Assembly (NCBI RefSeq): GCF_023023025.1
Contig: NZ_CP095481.1
Coordinates: 6,523,001-6,587,000, forward strand
Length of the DNA stretch: 64,000 nt
From: Amycolatopsis sp. WQ 127309
GTDB taxonomy: Bacteria; Actinomycetota; Actinomycetes; Mycobacteriales; Pseudonocardiaceae
Direction of reading: 5' to 3'
Below are positions 8,046 through 14,487 of the stretch, in pieces; the first letter of the stretch is position 1, and each line of letters opens with the position of its first letter. Below the pieces are notes generated by a model. It did not search any database and was not told the DNA's origin. It saw only the letters and a list, made by a program, of their open reading frames with translations. A program made the position numbers and the translations under genes.

Positions 8046-8420
8046 ATGACGAACATCGACACCGCACTGAAGGAAGCCATGTCGATCGCCGGCGCCGTCG
8101 GCGTCGCGCTGGTCGACTACGAAAGCGGGATGTCACTCGGCACGAGCGGCAGCGGCGAATGGCTGGACCTGGAGGTCGCCGCGGCCGGCAACACCGAGGT
8201 CGTGCGGGCGAAGCTGCGGGTGATGTCCTCGCTCGCGCTCAACGACAACATCGAGGACATCCTGATCACGCTGCACCGCCAGTACCACCTGATCCGGCTG
8301 CTGAACACCGTGTCGTCGCGCGAATCCCTGTTCCTGTACCTGGTGCTGGACCGGGAGCGGGCGAACCTGGCGCTGGCCCGGCACTACCTCAAGCGCATCG
8401 AAGCGGACCTGCAGGTATAG
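8046..8420 (+). CDS. Small roadblock-like protein
   Basis: A 124-residue soluble protein with a strong GAAGGAAG ribosome site. The pattern GVALVDYESGMSLGT, LDLEVAAAGNTEVVRAKLRV, EDILITLHRQYHLIRLL and LFLYLVLDRERANLALARHYLKRIEADL gives alternating strands and helices in roadblock order, so it is probably a divergent second roadblock protein able to pair with the preceding gene product. This is a fold-level inference. It lies 62 nt downstream of the first roadblock gene in the same apparent operon. Confidence 0.75.
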   Translation: MTNIDTALKEAMSIAGAVGVALVDYESGMSLGTSGSGEWLDLEVAAAGNTEVVRAKLRVMSSLALNDNIEDILITLHRQYHLIRLLNTVSSRESLFLYLVLDRERANLALARHYLKRIEADLQV

Positions 8421-8453
8421 GCGGCCGCGCGGCCACCGGGGGAGGAGGCGGCG

Positions 8454-9107
8454 TTGACCGGCGGTTCCAGCGCCGCGCTCGTCATCGGCTCGGCGTTCAT
8501 GGACGACCTCGGGCCCCTGTTCCCGGTGCGGATGAGCCTCGCCGGCGAAGACCTGGAGTTCACGTTCGTGCTGTCGGAACACCCGCCCGGCGGCGTGACG
8601 CAGTGGGTGCGGACGTGGTCCGGCACCGGGGTGGCCGGCCGGGTGCCGCGGTTCTTCGCCGACGCGGGTGGCCGCCGGATCCGCGTCGAGCTGGCCGGGA
8701 CGGCGGTCCGGGCCGTCATCGTCGTGCCGGCGGGCGAGCCGGCCGCCCCGCACCCCGGCCGCTGGCAGGACCAGGTGCCCACGGCGCTGAAGATCACACT
8801 GGAGGAGATCGCGCGGATGCTCTCGCGGTGCCACCACCACGCCGGCGGCGCCGAGCCGCTGATCGACCTGGAGCTCGGCTACCGCCCGGCGGCCGGCTAC
8901 GAGACCCGGCTCGCCGCGGCCCACGAGCCGGCGCGGGGCTGGGTGCCGCCGGTCCGCCCGGCGCTGACCCTGCGCTGGCGCGCGGCGACCGCGGCCCAGC
9001 GCAAGGCGTTCGCCGACGAACTGCCCGAGACGACGACCGCCCGCCGCTGGATCCGCCGTCGGCACACCGCCCGGATCATGGGCCTCGAGGTGGAACTGCC
9101 TTCATGA
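8454..9107 (+). CDS. Unknown protein of the roadblock operon
   Basis: A 217-residue protein with no signal peptide or membrane segment. It begins with TTG behind a very strong GGGGGAGGAGG ribosome site. The first half is beta-rich (LVIGSAFMDDLGPLFPVRMSL, LEFTFVLSEHPPGG, VPRFFADAGGRRIRVELAGTAVRAVIVVPAG). A helical segment carries a histidine cluster (RMLSRCHHHAG), and the C-terminus is arginine-rich. I do not recognise the family. Its position 33 nt after the second roadblock gene suggests that it is an effector or partner of the roadblock pair. Confidence 0.7.
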   Translation: MTGGSSAALVIGSAFMDDLGPLFPVRMSLAGEDLEFTFVLSEHPPGGVTQWVRTWSGTGVAGRVPRFFADAGGRRIRVELAGTAVRAVIVVPAGEPAAPHPGRWQDQVPTALKITLEEIARMLSRCHHHAGGAEPLIDLELGYRPAAGYETRLAAAHEPARGWVPPVRPALTLRWRAATAAQRKAFADELPETTTARRWIRRRHTARIMGLEVELPS

Positions 9108-9173
9108 ATGTCACGGCGGTGTCGTGACGTGGTGACACTGCCGGCCGGCCGCGAGGACGGCTGGAATCGAGGC

Positions 9174-9848
9174 ATGACTTCGACGGCCAAGAAGCTCGGA
9201 CGGCGCTTTCGGCTCGGCAGGGTGCGGCCCGGGGACGGGAGCGCGCTTCGCGACTACCGTCCCTGGCAGCTCTTCTCCCGGTCGCTGTTCTTCCTCGACC
9301 TCGCCGACAGCCACGCGTACGCGGTCGACGTCCGGTACCTCGCCGATGCGAAGAGCCGGCGACAGCACGAAAGGGGCGCCGGGAAGAGCCCGGCCGCGCT
9401 GTACCGGGACGGCGTCCAGGTCGCGCGCTCCAACCTGCCGGCGACCTTCCCGGTGCCCGGCGGGGTGATCGAGGTCGCCACCAGCGCGTTCGGCCTGAAG
9501 CGCCTGCGGTTCGTGGCCGACGACGGCACCGAGCACGCGCTGCGGCCGCACCGGCGGTCCCAAGAAGGACTGCGGGCGCGGTTCGGGCAGCGCTACCCGC
9601 GCGCCAGCGCCGTCGTCGGGGCCGTGTCCCTCGTCGTCCTCCTGGTCGCGCTCGCCGTCAGCCTGCTCCACGGCGCGGAGGCCCTCACCCGGATCCCGCT
9701 CGTCGCCGAGCACGTCGGCGCGTTCACCTCGCCGATCCACCTGCCGACGTGGGCGAAGATCGCCATGGGCGGCGCCGGGATCCTCGCCGGGGTCGAACGT
9801 GCCTCGCGGCTCCGGTTCAACCGGCTGATCGACTCCGTCGCCTCCTGA
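9174..9848 (+). CDS. Unknown protein with two membrane segments, end of the roadblock operon
   Basis: A 224-residue protein with a basic N-terminus (KKLGRRFRLGRVR), a soluble beta-rich domain of about 110 residues (FSRSLFFLDLADSHAYAVDVRYL; ALYRDGVQVARSNLPATFPV; RLRFVADDGTEHALRPH), then a membrane segment at about 145-165 (SAVVGAVSLVVLLVALAVSLL) and a weaker hydrophobic segment near 195-212 (AKIAMGGAGILAGVERA). It could anchor the other products of the operon at the membrane. No family recognised. The gene is followed after 12 nt by a long perfect hairpin. Confidence 0.7.
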   Translation: MTSTAKKLGRRFRLGRVRPGDGSALRDYRPWQLFSRSLFFLDLADSHAYAVDVRYLADAKSRRQHERGAGKSPAALYRDGVQVARSNLPATFPVPGGVIEVATSAFGLKRLRFVADDGTEHALRPHRRSQEGLRARFGQRYPRASAVVGAVSLVVLLVALAVSLLHGAEALTRIPLVAEHVGAFTSPIHLPTWAKIAMGGAGILAGVERASRLRFNRLIDSVAS

Positions 9849-9860
9849 TCGTCACGACGG

Positions 9861-9901
9861 CCGGTGGTGGGCGCCACCCCCAGTGCCACGCCCACCACCG
9901 G
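9861..9901 (+). terminator. Hairpin terminator of the roadblock operon
   Basis: CCGGTGGTGGGCG (9861-9873) pairs perfectly with CGCCCACCACCGG (9889-9901), a 13-bp stem with a 15-nt loop. There is no T-run, as usual for actinomycete terminators. Confidence 0.7.
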
Positions 9902-10021
9902 GTCGCCCCGGCAACCCCCTCGGTCACCGGGCCTCCAGGGTTCCGGACGCCGTCCTCGTTTCGTCCTCGCGCCGGCATCCCGCGCGCCACCAGCGCGTTT
10001 CGAGGTCCGGACGCCGGGCGC

Positions 10022-10027
10022 TAGCCT
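10022..10027 (+). promoter_or_regulatory. Putative -10 of the SARP-NACHT gene
   Basis: TAGCCT lies 20 nt before the ATG, with a weak TTCGAG 17 nt further up. The resulting 5' leader would be short and contain the GAGGGGGG ribosome site. Confidence 0.3.
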
Positions 10028-10047
10028 GGAGGACGAGGGGGGAAACG

Positions 10048-12762
10048 ATGAGGTTCCGTGTTCTCGGGACACTGGAAGCGCGGGTGCACGGGGATCGGGT
10101 CACGTTGGCGAGCCCGCGTGAACAGCGCGCGCTCGCCACCCTTCTGCTCAACCCCAACGCCGTCGTCCCGGTGGAGCGCCTGATCGACGCGCTCTGGGAG
10201 GACGAGCCGCCCGCGACGGCCGTGAAGCAGGTGCGCAACTGCGTCTCCGCGCTGCGCGGCCGGCTCGGCGAGACCGGCGGGATGATCGTCACCGACGGCC
10301 CCGGCTACCGCCTGCAGACCGGGATCGACGATCTCGACTCGCTGCGCTTCCGCCGTCACGTCACGGTGGCCCGGGGGCTCGCCGGGCAGGCGAAGCTCGC
10401 CGACGCCGTCAAGGAGATCCGCGACGCGCTCGCCCTGTGGCGGGGCCCGGCGCTCGACGGGCTGCGGACGTCCGCGCTGGCCGGCCGGGCCGCGGCACTC
10501 GACGAACAGCGTTTCGACGCCGTGGAGCTGTGCGCCGACTGGCAGCTGCGGCTCGGCGAGACGGGTGAGGTCGTGCGCGAGCTGACCGAGTTCTGCGGCG
10601 AGCACCCGATGCGCGAGCTGTCCCACCTGCTCCTGATGCGCGCCCTCGCGAAGGAGGGCCGCTACGCCGAAGCCTCGACGTTGTTCCACGGCCTGCGCCG
10701 GCGGCTGGCCGACGAGCTGGGCGTCGACCCGAACCCCGGTCTGCGACGGCTCCACGAGCAGATCCTGACCGAGGCCACGCCCAGCGCCCCGGCCGACGTC
10801 GCCCCCGAGGCGGCGGCCACGCCGGATCGCCACCTCGGCCGGGCGGTCACCGAGCTGGCCGAAGCCGTCACGTGGCAGTGGCGCGCGGAAGCCGAGCTGC
10901 GGTCGCTGCACCGGCCGCAGCCCATCGCCCTGCGCTGGTCGGCCGCCGCCCGGCCGGGAAAGCCCGCGCTGCGGGGCGACCTCGACGACATCGCCGGGAC
11001 GTACACCGCGCTGCCGGTGCCGCAGCTGGTCGTGCTGGGCGATCCCGGGTCCGGCAAGTCCGTGCTCGCCCTGATGCTGACGCTGGAGCTGCTGCGTACC
11101 CGCGCTCCGGGTACCCCGGTCCCGGTCCTGCTGTCGCTGGCCTCCTGGGACCCGCGGCGGGAACACCTCGACCGGTGGCTGGCCGACCGGCTCGCCGACA
11201 ACCACCCGGCCCTGCTCACCGCCGGGGAGTACGGGCCCGGCGCGCCCACCCGGCTCGTCCTCGGCGGCCACGTCGTCCCGGTCCTCGACGGCCTCGACGA
11301 GATGCCGCCCGACCTGCGCGTCGCGGCGCTCGACGCGCTGGACCAGACCATGGCCCGGGGCCGCTCGCTGGTGCTGACCTGCCGCTCGGCCGAGTACGAG
11401 CAGGTCACGCGCGAGTCCGGCGCGGTCCTGGGCGCCGCCACCGTCGTGCGGCTCGAACCCGTGGCCCGGCAGGAGGCGATCACCTACCTGTCCGCGCGGG
11501 CGGGCGCCGGCCAGGACCGCTGGCTCCCGGTGGCCGACCGGCTGCGCCGGGAGCCGGACGCGGCACTGGCCCGGGTGCTGCGGACGCCGTTGATGGTCGA
11601 CCTCGCGCGGATCGGCTACGGCCGGCTCGGCGCGGATCCCGCCGAGCTGCTCGGCGCGGACGACGCGGCCGTCCTCGAAGGGCAGCTGCTCGACTCGTTC
11701 GTCCCCAACGCCTACGCCCGGGTGCCGCAGCCGCCGGGGCGCAACCCGAAGACCAGCCCGTCCGGGCGGTACACCACGGCGCAGGCGGAGCGCTGGCTGG
11801 GGTTCCTGGCCCGGCACCTCGAGCAGACGCGCAGCCGTGACCTGGCCTGGTGGCGGCTGTACCGGGCGGTGCCGGCCGGGACGCGCTCGGGCCTGGTCGG
11901 GCTGCTGATCGCGGTGTTGTTCGTCGTCACCGGCTGGGTCGACGACGGCCCGGCGCTGGCGGCGATCTACGCCCTTTCGTTCGGTGGCGCCGGCTACTTG
12001 ACCCACCGCTTCGCGCGTCCGCCGGAACCACTGCGCACCGAACTGCGCTTCGCCGGGGCCACCCGCAAGTTCGCCGGCCGGTTCGCGATCGGGGCCGTCG
12101 TGGGTGTCCTGCTCGGGCTGGGCTGGTCGCTGGCCACCGGCCTGGTCGTCTTCCTGGCGCTCGTGTTCGGGCTGGTGTTCGCGGTGCACGTGTGGCTCGC
12201 GAAACCGGTCGACGCCAGCCGCGTGTCGAGCCCGCGGATGATCCTGCGCAACGAGCGGACCGGCGCGATCGCGTTGTCCGTCTCGTTCCTGGTGTCGCTG
12301 GGGCTGTTCGACGGGATGGCGTTCGCGTTCACCGCGCAGACGCGGTTCCTGCCGGTGCTGGGCGGCCGCTACGACGTGGCGCTGGGCGTCGCCGGCGGGC
12401 TGGCGGGCGCGTTGTTCGGCTGGTTCATGGCCCGCGGCGTCGCGGCCGTGTGCTACGGCCTCGCGGGCGCGATCGCCGGCGGCCAGGTGTTCCCGGCGGC
12501 GACGAACCCGGTCCTGCCGTTCGTGGTCGGCGTGTGCTTCGGTGGCGGCATCGGCCTGGCCGTCCTGGTGACACGAGCGTGGGGCAACTACTTCGTCCAC
12601 CACGCCTGGCTCGCCGCGACCGGCCGCCTCCCGTGGCGCCTGATGCACTTCCTCGACGACGCCCACCGCCGCGGCGTGCTGAGGCAGGCGGGCGGGGTCT
12701 ACCAGTTCCGCCACGCCCGCGTCCAGGAGCGGCTGGCCGAAGCCAGGTCCGACGAGCGGTAG
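10048..12762 (+). CDS. SARP regulator fused to a NACHT ATPase and a multi-pass membrane domain
   Basis: A 904-residue fusion. Residues 1-95 are an OmpR-type winged helix of the SARP family (MRFRVLGTLEARVHGDRVTL; REQRALATLLLNPNAVVPVERLIDALW; VKQVRNCVSALRGRL). Residues about 100-250 are the BTAD helical domain. A NACHT-type NTPase follows with Walker A GDPGSGKS (331-338) and Walker B VLDGLDEMP (about 412-420). From about residue 614 on there are roughly seven or eight hydrophobic segments (GLVGLLIAVLFVVTGWV; AIGAVVGVLLGLGWSLATGL; VLPFVVGVCFGGGIGLAVLV). SARPs activate secondary-metabolite genes in the cytosol. Joining one to a STAND-type switch and a membrane domain suggests a membrane-tethered, signal-gated regulator. 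No biosynthetic cluster is adjacent, so the target is open. Confidence 0.85.
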   Translation: MRFRVLGTLEARVHGDRVTLASPREQRALATLLLNPNAVVPVERLIDALWEDEPPATAVKQVRNCVSALRGRLGETGGMIVTDGPGYRLQTGIDDLDSLRFRRHVTVARGLAGQAKLADAVKEIRDALALWRGPALDGLRTSALAGRAAALDEQRFDAVELCADWQLRLGETGEVVRELTEFCGEHPMRELSHLLLMRALAKEGRYAEASTLFHGLRRRLADELGVDPNPGLRRLHEQILTEATPSAPADVAPEAAATPDRHLGRAVTELAEAVTWQWRAEAELRSLHRPQPIALRWSAAARPGKPALRGDLDDIAGTYTALPVPQLVVLGDPGSGKSVLALMLTLELLRTRAPGTPVPVLLSLASWDPRREHLDRWLADRLADNHPALLTAGEYGPGAPTRLVLGGHVVPVLDGLDEMPPDLRVAALDALDQTMARGRSLVLTCRSAEYEQVTRESGAVLGAATVVRLEPVARQEAITYLSARAGAGQDRWLPVADRLRREPDAALARVLRTPLMVDLARIGYGRLGADPAELLGADDAAVLEGQLLDSFVPNAYARVPQPPGRNPKTSPSGRYTTAQAERWLGFLARHLEQTRSRDLAWWRLYRAVPAGTRSGLVGLLIAVLFVVTGWVDDGPALAAIYALSFGGAGYLTHRFARPPEPLRTELRFAGATRKFAGRFAIGAVVGVLLGLGWSLATGLVVFLALVFGLVFAVHVWLAKPVDASRVSSPRMILRNERTGAIALSVSFLVSLGLFDGMAFAFTAQTRFLPVLGGRYDVALGVAGGLAGALFGWFMARGVAAVCYGLAGAIAGGQVFPAATNPVLPFVVGVCFGGGIGLAVLVTRAWGNYFVHHAWLAATGRLPWRLMHFLDDAHRRGVLRQAGGVYQFRHARVQERLAEARSDER

Positions 12763-12792
12763 CGCCACAGTCCGATGTGGACACGATGATCC

Positions 12793-12816
12793 GTGCCGCG
12801 GGCGGACCTGCGGCAC
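12793..12816 (+). terminator. Weak hairpin after the SARP-NACHT gene
   Basis: GTGCCGC (12793-12799) and GCGGCAC (12810-12816) form a 7-bp stem with a 10-nt loop 30 nt after the stop codon. It is the only candidate terminator in this 243-nt gap; the rest should hold the promoter of the next gene. Confidence 0.4.
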
Positions 12817-13005
12817 CGGGTCATTGTGACACTTTCGATCGCGTCGCCCAACCTTGCGGCATTCGCCGGAGACTAAGAGGCAAGCCCGGCGGTAACCGTG
12901 GGCAGCGCGGGCGCGACGTGGATCACCCTGCGCTAACGTCGAAATCATCGACATCACGCATATTCCGGGCATATCACGGCACCGGAATCGGGGAAAGGAA
13001 TCGCC

Positions 13006-13554
13006 ATGACGAACAACTGGAAGAGAATCGCCGCGACGGCCGCGGCCGCGACGACGGCGGCGGTGGTGAGTGCCGCTCCGGCGGGTGCCGCCGACGTCGC
13101 ACGGCACTGCGTGCTGAACTCGGAAACCGGTACACAGCAGTGCTTTACCGACTACCAACAGGTGATTTCCTATGCCTCGCAAGGCGCGATCACCACGGCG
13201 CCGGCCGACGCGCGTGCGGCGGCACGTGATCTGACGCTGCGCTCGGAGCTCGCCGCGCAGCCGCAGGGCGACGTCATCCAGGGCACGTTCTTCGACGGCG
13301 CGGACTACACCGGCGATTCGCTGACGATCACCGGACCCGAGCTGTGCAAGAAGGACGGCTGGGTGAACTGGCAGTTCGACCTCGGCGACGACTGGAAGAA
13401 CCGGATCACGTCCGTGCAGCCGTGGGGTGACTGCTGGCTCTGGCTCTACCCGGAACCGAATCTCGGCGGTGACCGGGACGGCCCGTTCAAGGAGAACAAC
13501 GGCAACATCGGGTCCTACATGGACAACCGCACCCAGTCCATCGGTTTCAGCTGA
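13006..13554 (+). CDS. Secreted beta/gamma-crystallin-like (I36-type) protein
   Basis: A 182-residue exported protein. A Sec signal peptide covers residues 1-28 (NNWKRIAATAAAATTAAVVS, then APAGAA). The mature part has a short cysteine-containing lead, then about 85 residues with Greek-key features: VIQGTFFDGADYTGDSLTI, DWKNRITSVQPWGDCWLWLY, PNLGGDRDGPF and the final MDNRTQSIGFS. Peptidase inhibitors of family I36 and small crystallin-like killer-toxin folds share this pattern, so inhibitor, toxin or structural protein are all possible. The start follows a GGGGAAAGGAA ribosome site. It is 25 nt upstream of the aerolysin-like gene, so they are probably co-transcribed. Confidence 0.82.
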   Translation: MTNNWKRIAATAAAATTAAVVSAAPAGAADVARHCVLNSETGTQQCFTDYQQVISYASQGAITTAPADARAAARDLTLRSELAAQPQGDVIQGTFFDGADYTGDSLTITGPELCKKDGWVNWQFDLGDDWKNRITSVQPWGDCWLWLYPEPNLGGDRDGPFKENNGNIGSYMDNRTQSIGFS

Positions 13555-13579
13555 TCGTCCGACGAAAGGAATGCCGACC

Positions 13580-14197
13580 ATGACCGGCAAGCGCACGGCA
13601 CTGACGGCGGCGGGCATCGGCCTGCTGACCGCCGCCGGACTCTTCGTCACCGCCCCGGGGGCCTCGGCCGAGGGCCAGCCCACCCCGCGGGAACTGCTCG
13701 ACAAGTGCGGCAACGGCACCGACTCCTGCGTGTTCCACCCGGCCGGGCCGCCGGAGGAGCACACCGGCGACGGCCACCAGGTCGGCGAGGCGGCCTACAA
13801 CTGCACGCAGGACCTGCAGCGCAGCACGGTGAACTGGTCGGACACGACCGGCGAGTCGAACAGCTTCGGGGTGTCGCTCTCGGCCGAGTACGGCTTCTCG
13901 GAAGTGTTCAAGGTGTCCATCGAGACGTCGTACCAGCACACCTGGGAGTCGTCGCACACCGAAGGGCAGGCGACCAACGTCGACGTCCGGCCGGGGGAGA
14001 AGGGCTGGGTGGAGCGCGCGCCGAAGCTGCAGCGGGTGCACGGCACCTACGAGATGCACTTCGGTGACCGGTTCTACGACCACTACATCTGGTACCAGGA
14101 CTTCGACGCGGACGGCCCGGTGCCCGGCTCCACCGGCGACATCACGCAGCACACGGCGGCGATGACCGACCAGGAGCGCACCGAACACTGCGGCTGA
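13580..14197 (+). CDS. Secreted aerolysin-like protein, putative beta-pore former
   Basis: A 205-residue exported protein. The signal peptide (residues 1-30) ends in APGASA. The mature region has a short cysteine-containing N-terminus, then an alternating Ser/Thr and hydrophobic stretch, STVNWSDTTGESNSFGVSLS, AEYGFSEVFKVSIETSY, HTWESSHTEGQATNVDV, followed by GEKGWVERAPKLQRVHGTYE and YDHYIWYQDF. This pattern is typical of the aerolysin/ETX-MTX2 fold, where a Ser/Thr-rich hairpin inserts into membranes. Functional pore formation is inference. ATG 13580 is preferred over the in-frame ATG at 13571 because the GAAAGGA site would touch the earlier codon. A strong terminator follows. Confidence 0.75.
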   Translation: MTGKRTALTAAGIGLLTAAGLFVTAPGASAEGQPTPRELLDKCGNGTDSCVFHPAGPPEEHTGDGHQVGEAAYNCTQDLQRSTVNWSDTTGESNSFGVSLSAEYGFSEVFKVSIETSYQHTWESSHTEGQATNVDVRPGEKGWVERAPKLQRVHGTYEMHFGDRFYDHYIWYQDFDADGPVPGSTGDITQHTAAMTDQERTEHCG

Positions 14198-14205
14198 GGC
14201 CACGA

Positions 14206-14246
14206 CCCACCGGCCACCGCCCCGCAACCGGGCGGCGGCCGGTGGG
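14206..14246 (+). terminator. Long hairpin terminator
   Basis: CCCACCGGCCACCGCCC (14206-14222) pairs with GGGCGGCGGCCGGTGGG (14230-14246) over 17 positions with one mismatch and a 7-nt loop. It ends the crystallin/aerolysin operon, just one base before the MITE-like element. Confidence 0.8.
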
Positions 14247-14247
14247 C

Positions 14248-14487
14248 CTAGTGTCGCGCGTCTGAGGTTCGTTGACGGGTCCGGGCGATGCGCCCCAATG
14301 TGGCGTTGGGTGCGTTGGACGCACCGAACGCCACATTGGGTGCGTTGGACGCACCCAACGCCACATTGGGGCGTTTGGGGGCCGGGACGCTCCCGGAAAC
14401 ATCGCGGCCCGGCTGGGAAAGTGAGCTTCAAGGGCGACCCTGGACTGGCCTCCTGGCCGTCAGGGGACTTACGACGCGCGACACTAG
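14248..14487. mobile_element. 240-bp MITE-like element with CTAG ends
   Basis: CTAGTGTCGCGCGTC (14248-14262) is perfectly repeated in inverse orientation as GACGCGCGACACTAG (14473-14487). The similarity extends imperfectly inward to about 30 nt (TGACG recurs at the same offset). There is no open reading frame of note between the ends. Both ends are CTAG, the preferred target of IS630-type elements, which duplicate the central TA. On that reading the element is 14251-14484 and non-autonomous. It contains a nested palindrome at 14291-14373. The right-hand CTAG supplies the TAG stop codon of the methyltransferase gene. No related transposase is in the window. Confidence 0.7.
14291..14373. repeat. 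Three-armed palindromic repeat inside the element
   Basis: The first arm (14291-14315, including AATGTGGCGTTGGGTGCGT) pairs with 14319-14340 with a single mismatch and a 3-nt loop (TGG). It also pairs perfectly over 25 nt with 14349-14373. A second TGG loop (14346-14348) lies before the third arm. The two hairpins are mutually exclusive. I associate similar AATGTGGCGTT palindromes with intergenic repeats of Amycolatopsis genomes; this is memory, not a search. Confidence 0.75.

Noticed and set aside
13571..13580. ATG 13571 as start of the aerolysin-like gene
   Set aside because: The purine-rich ribosome site would lie directly against the codon; the in-frame ATG at 13580 has proper spacing and gives a normal signal peptide.
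10021..13764. 1247-codon minus-strand frame
   Set aside because: It is antisense to the SARP-NACHT gene and the two secreted protein genes and reads as Arg/Gly/Gln-rich shadow sequence caused by high GC.
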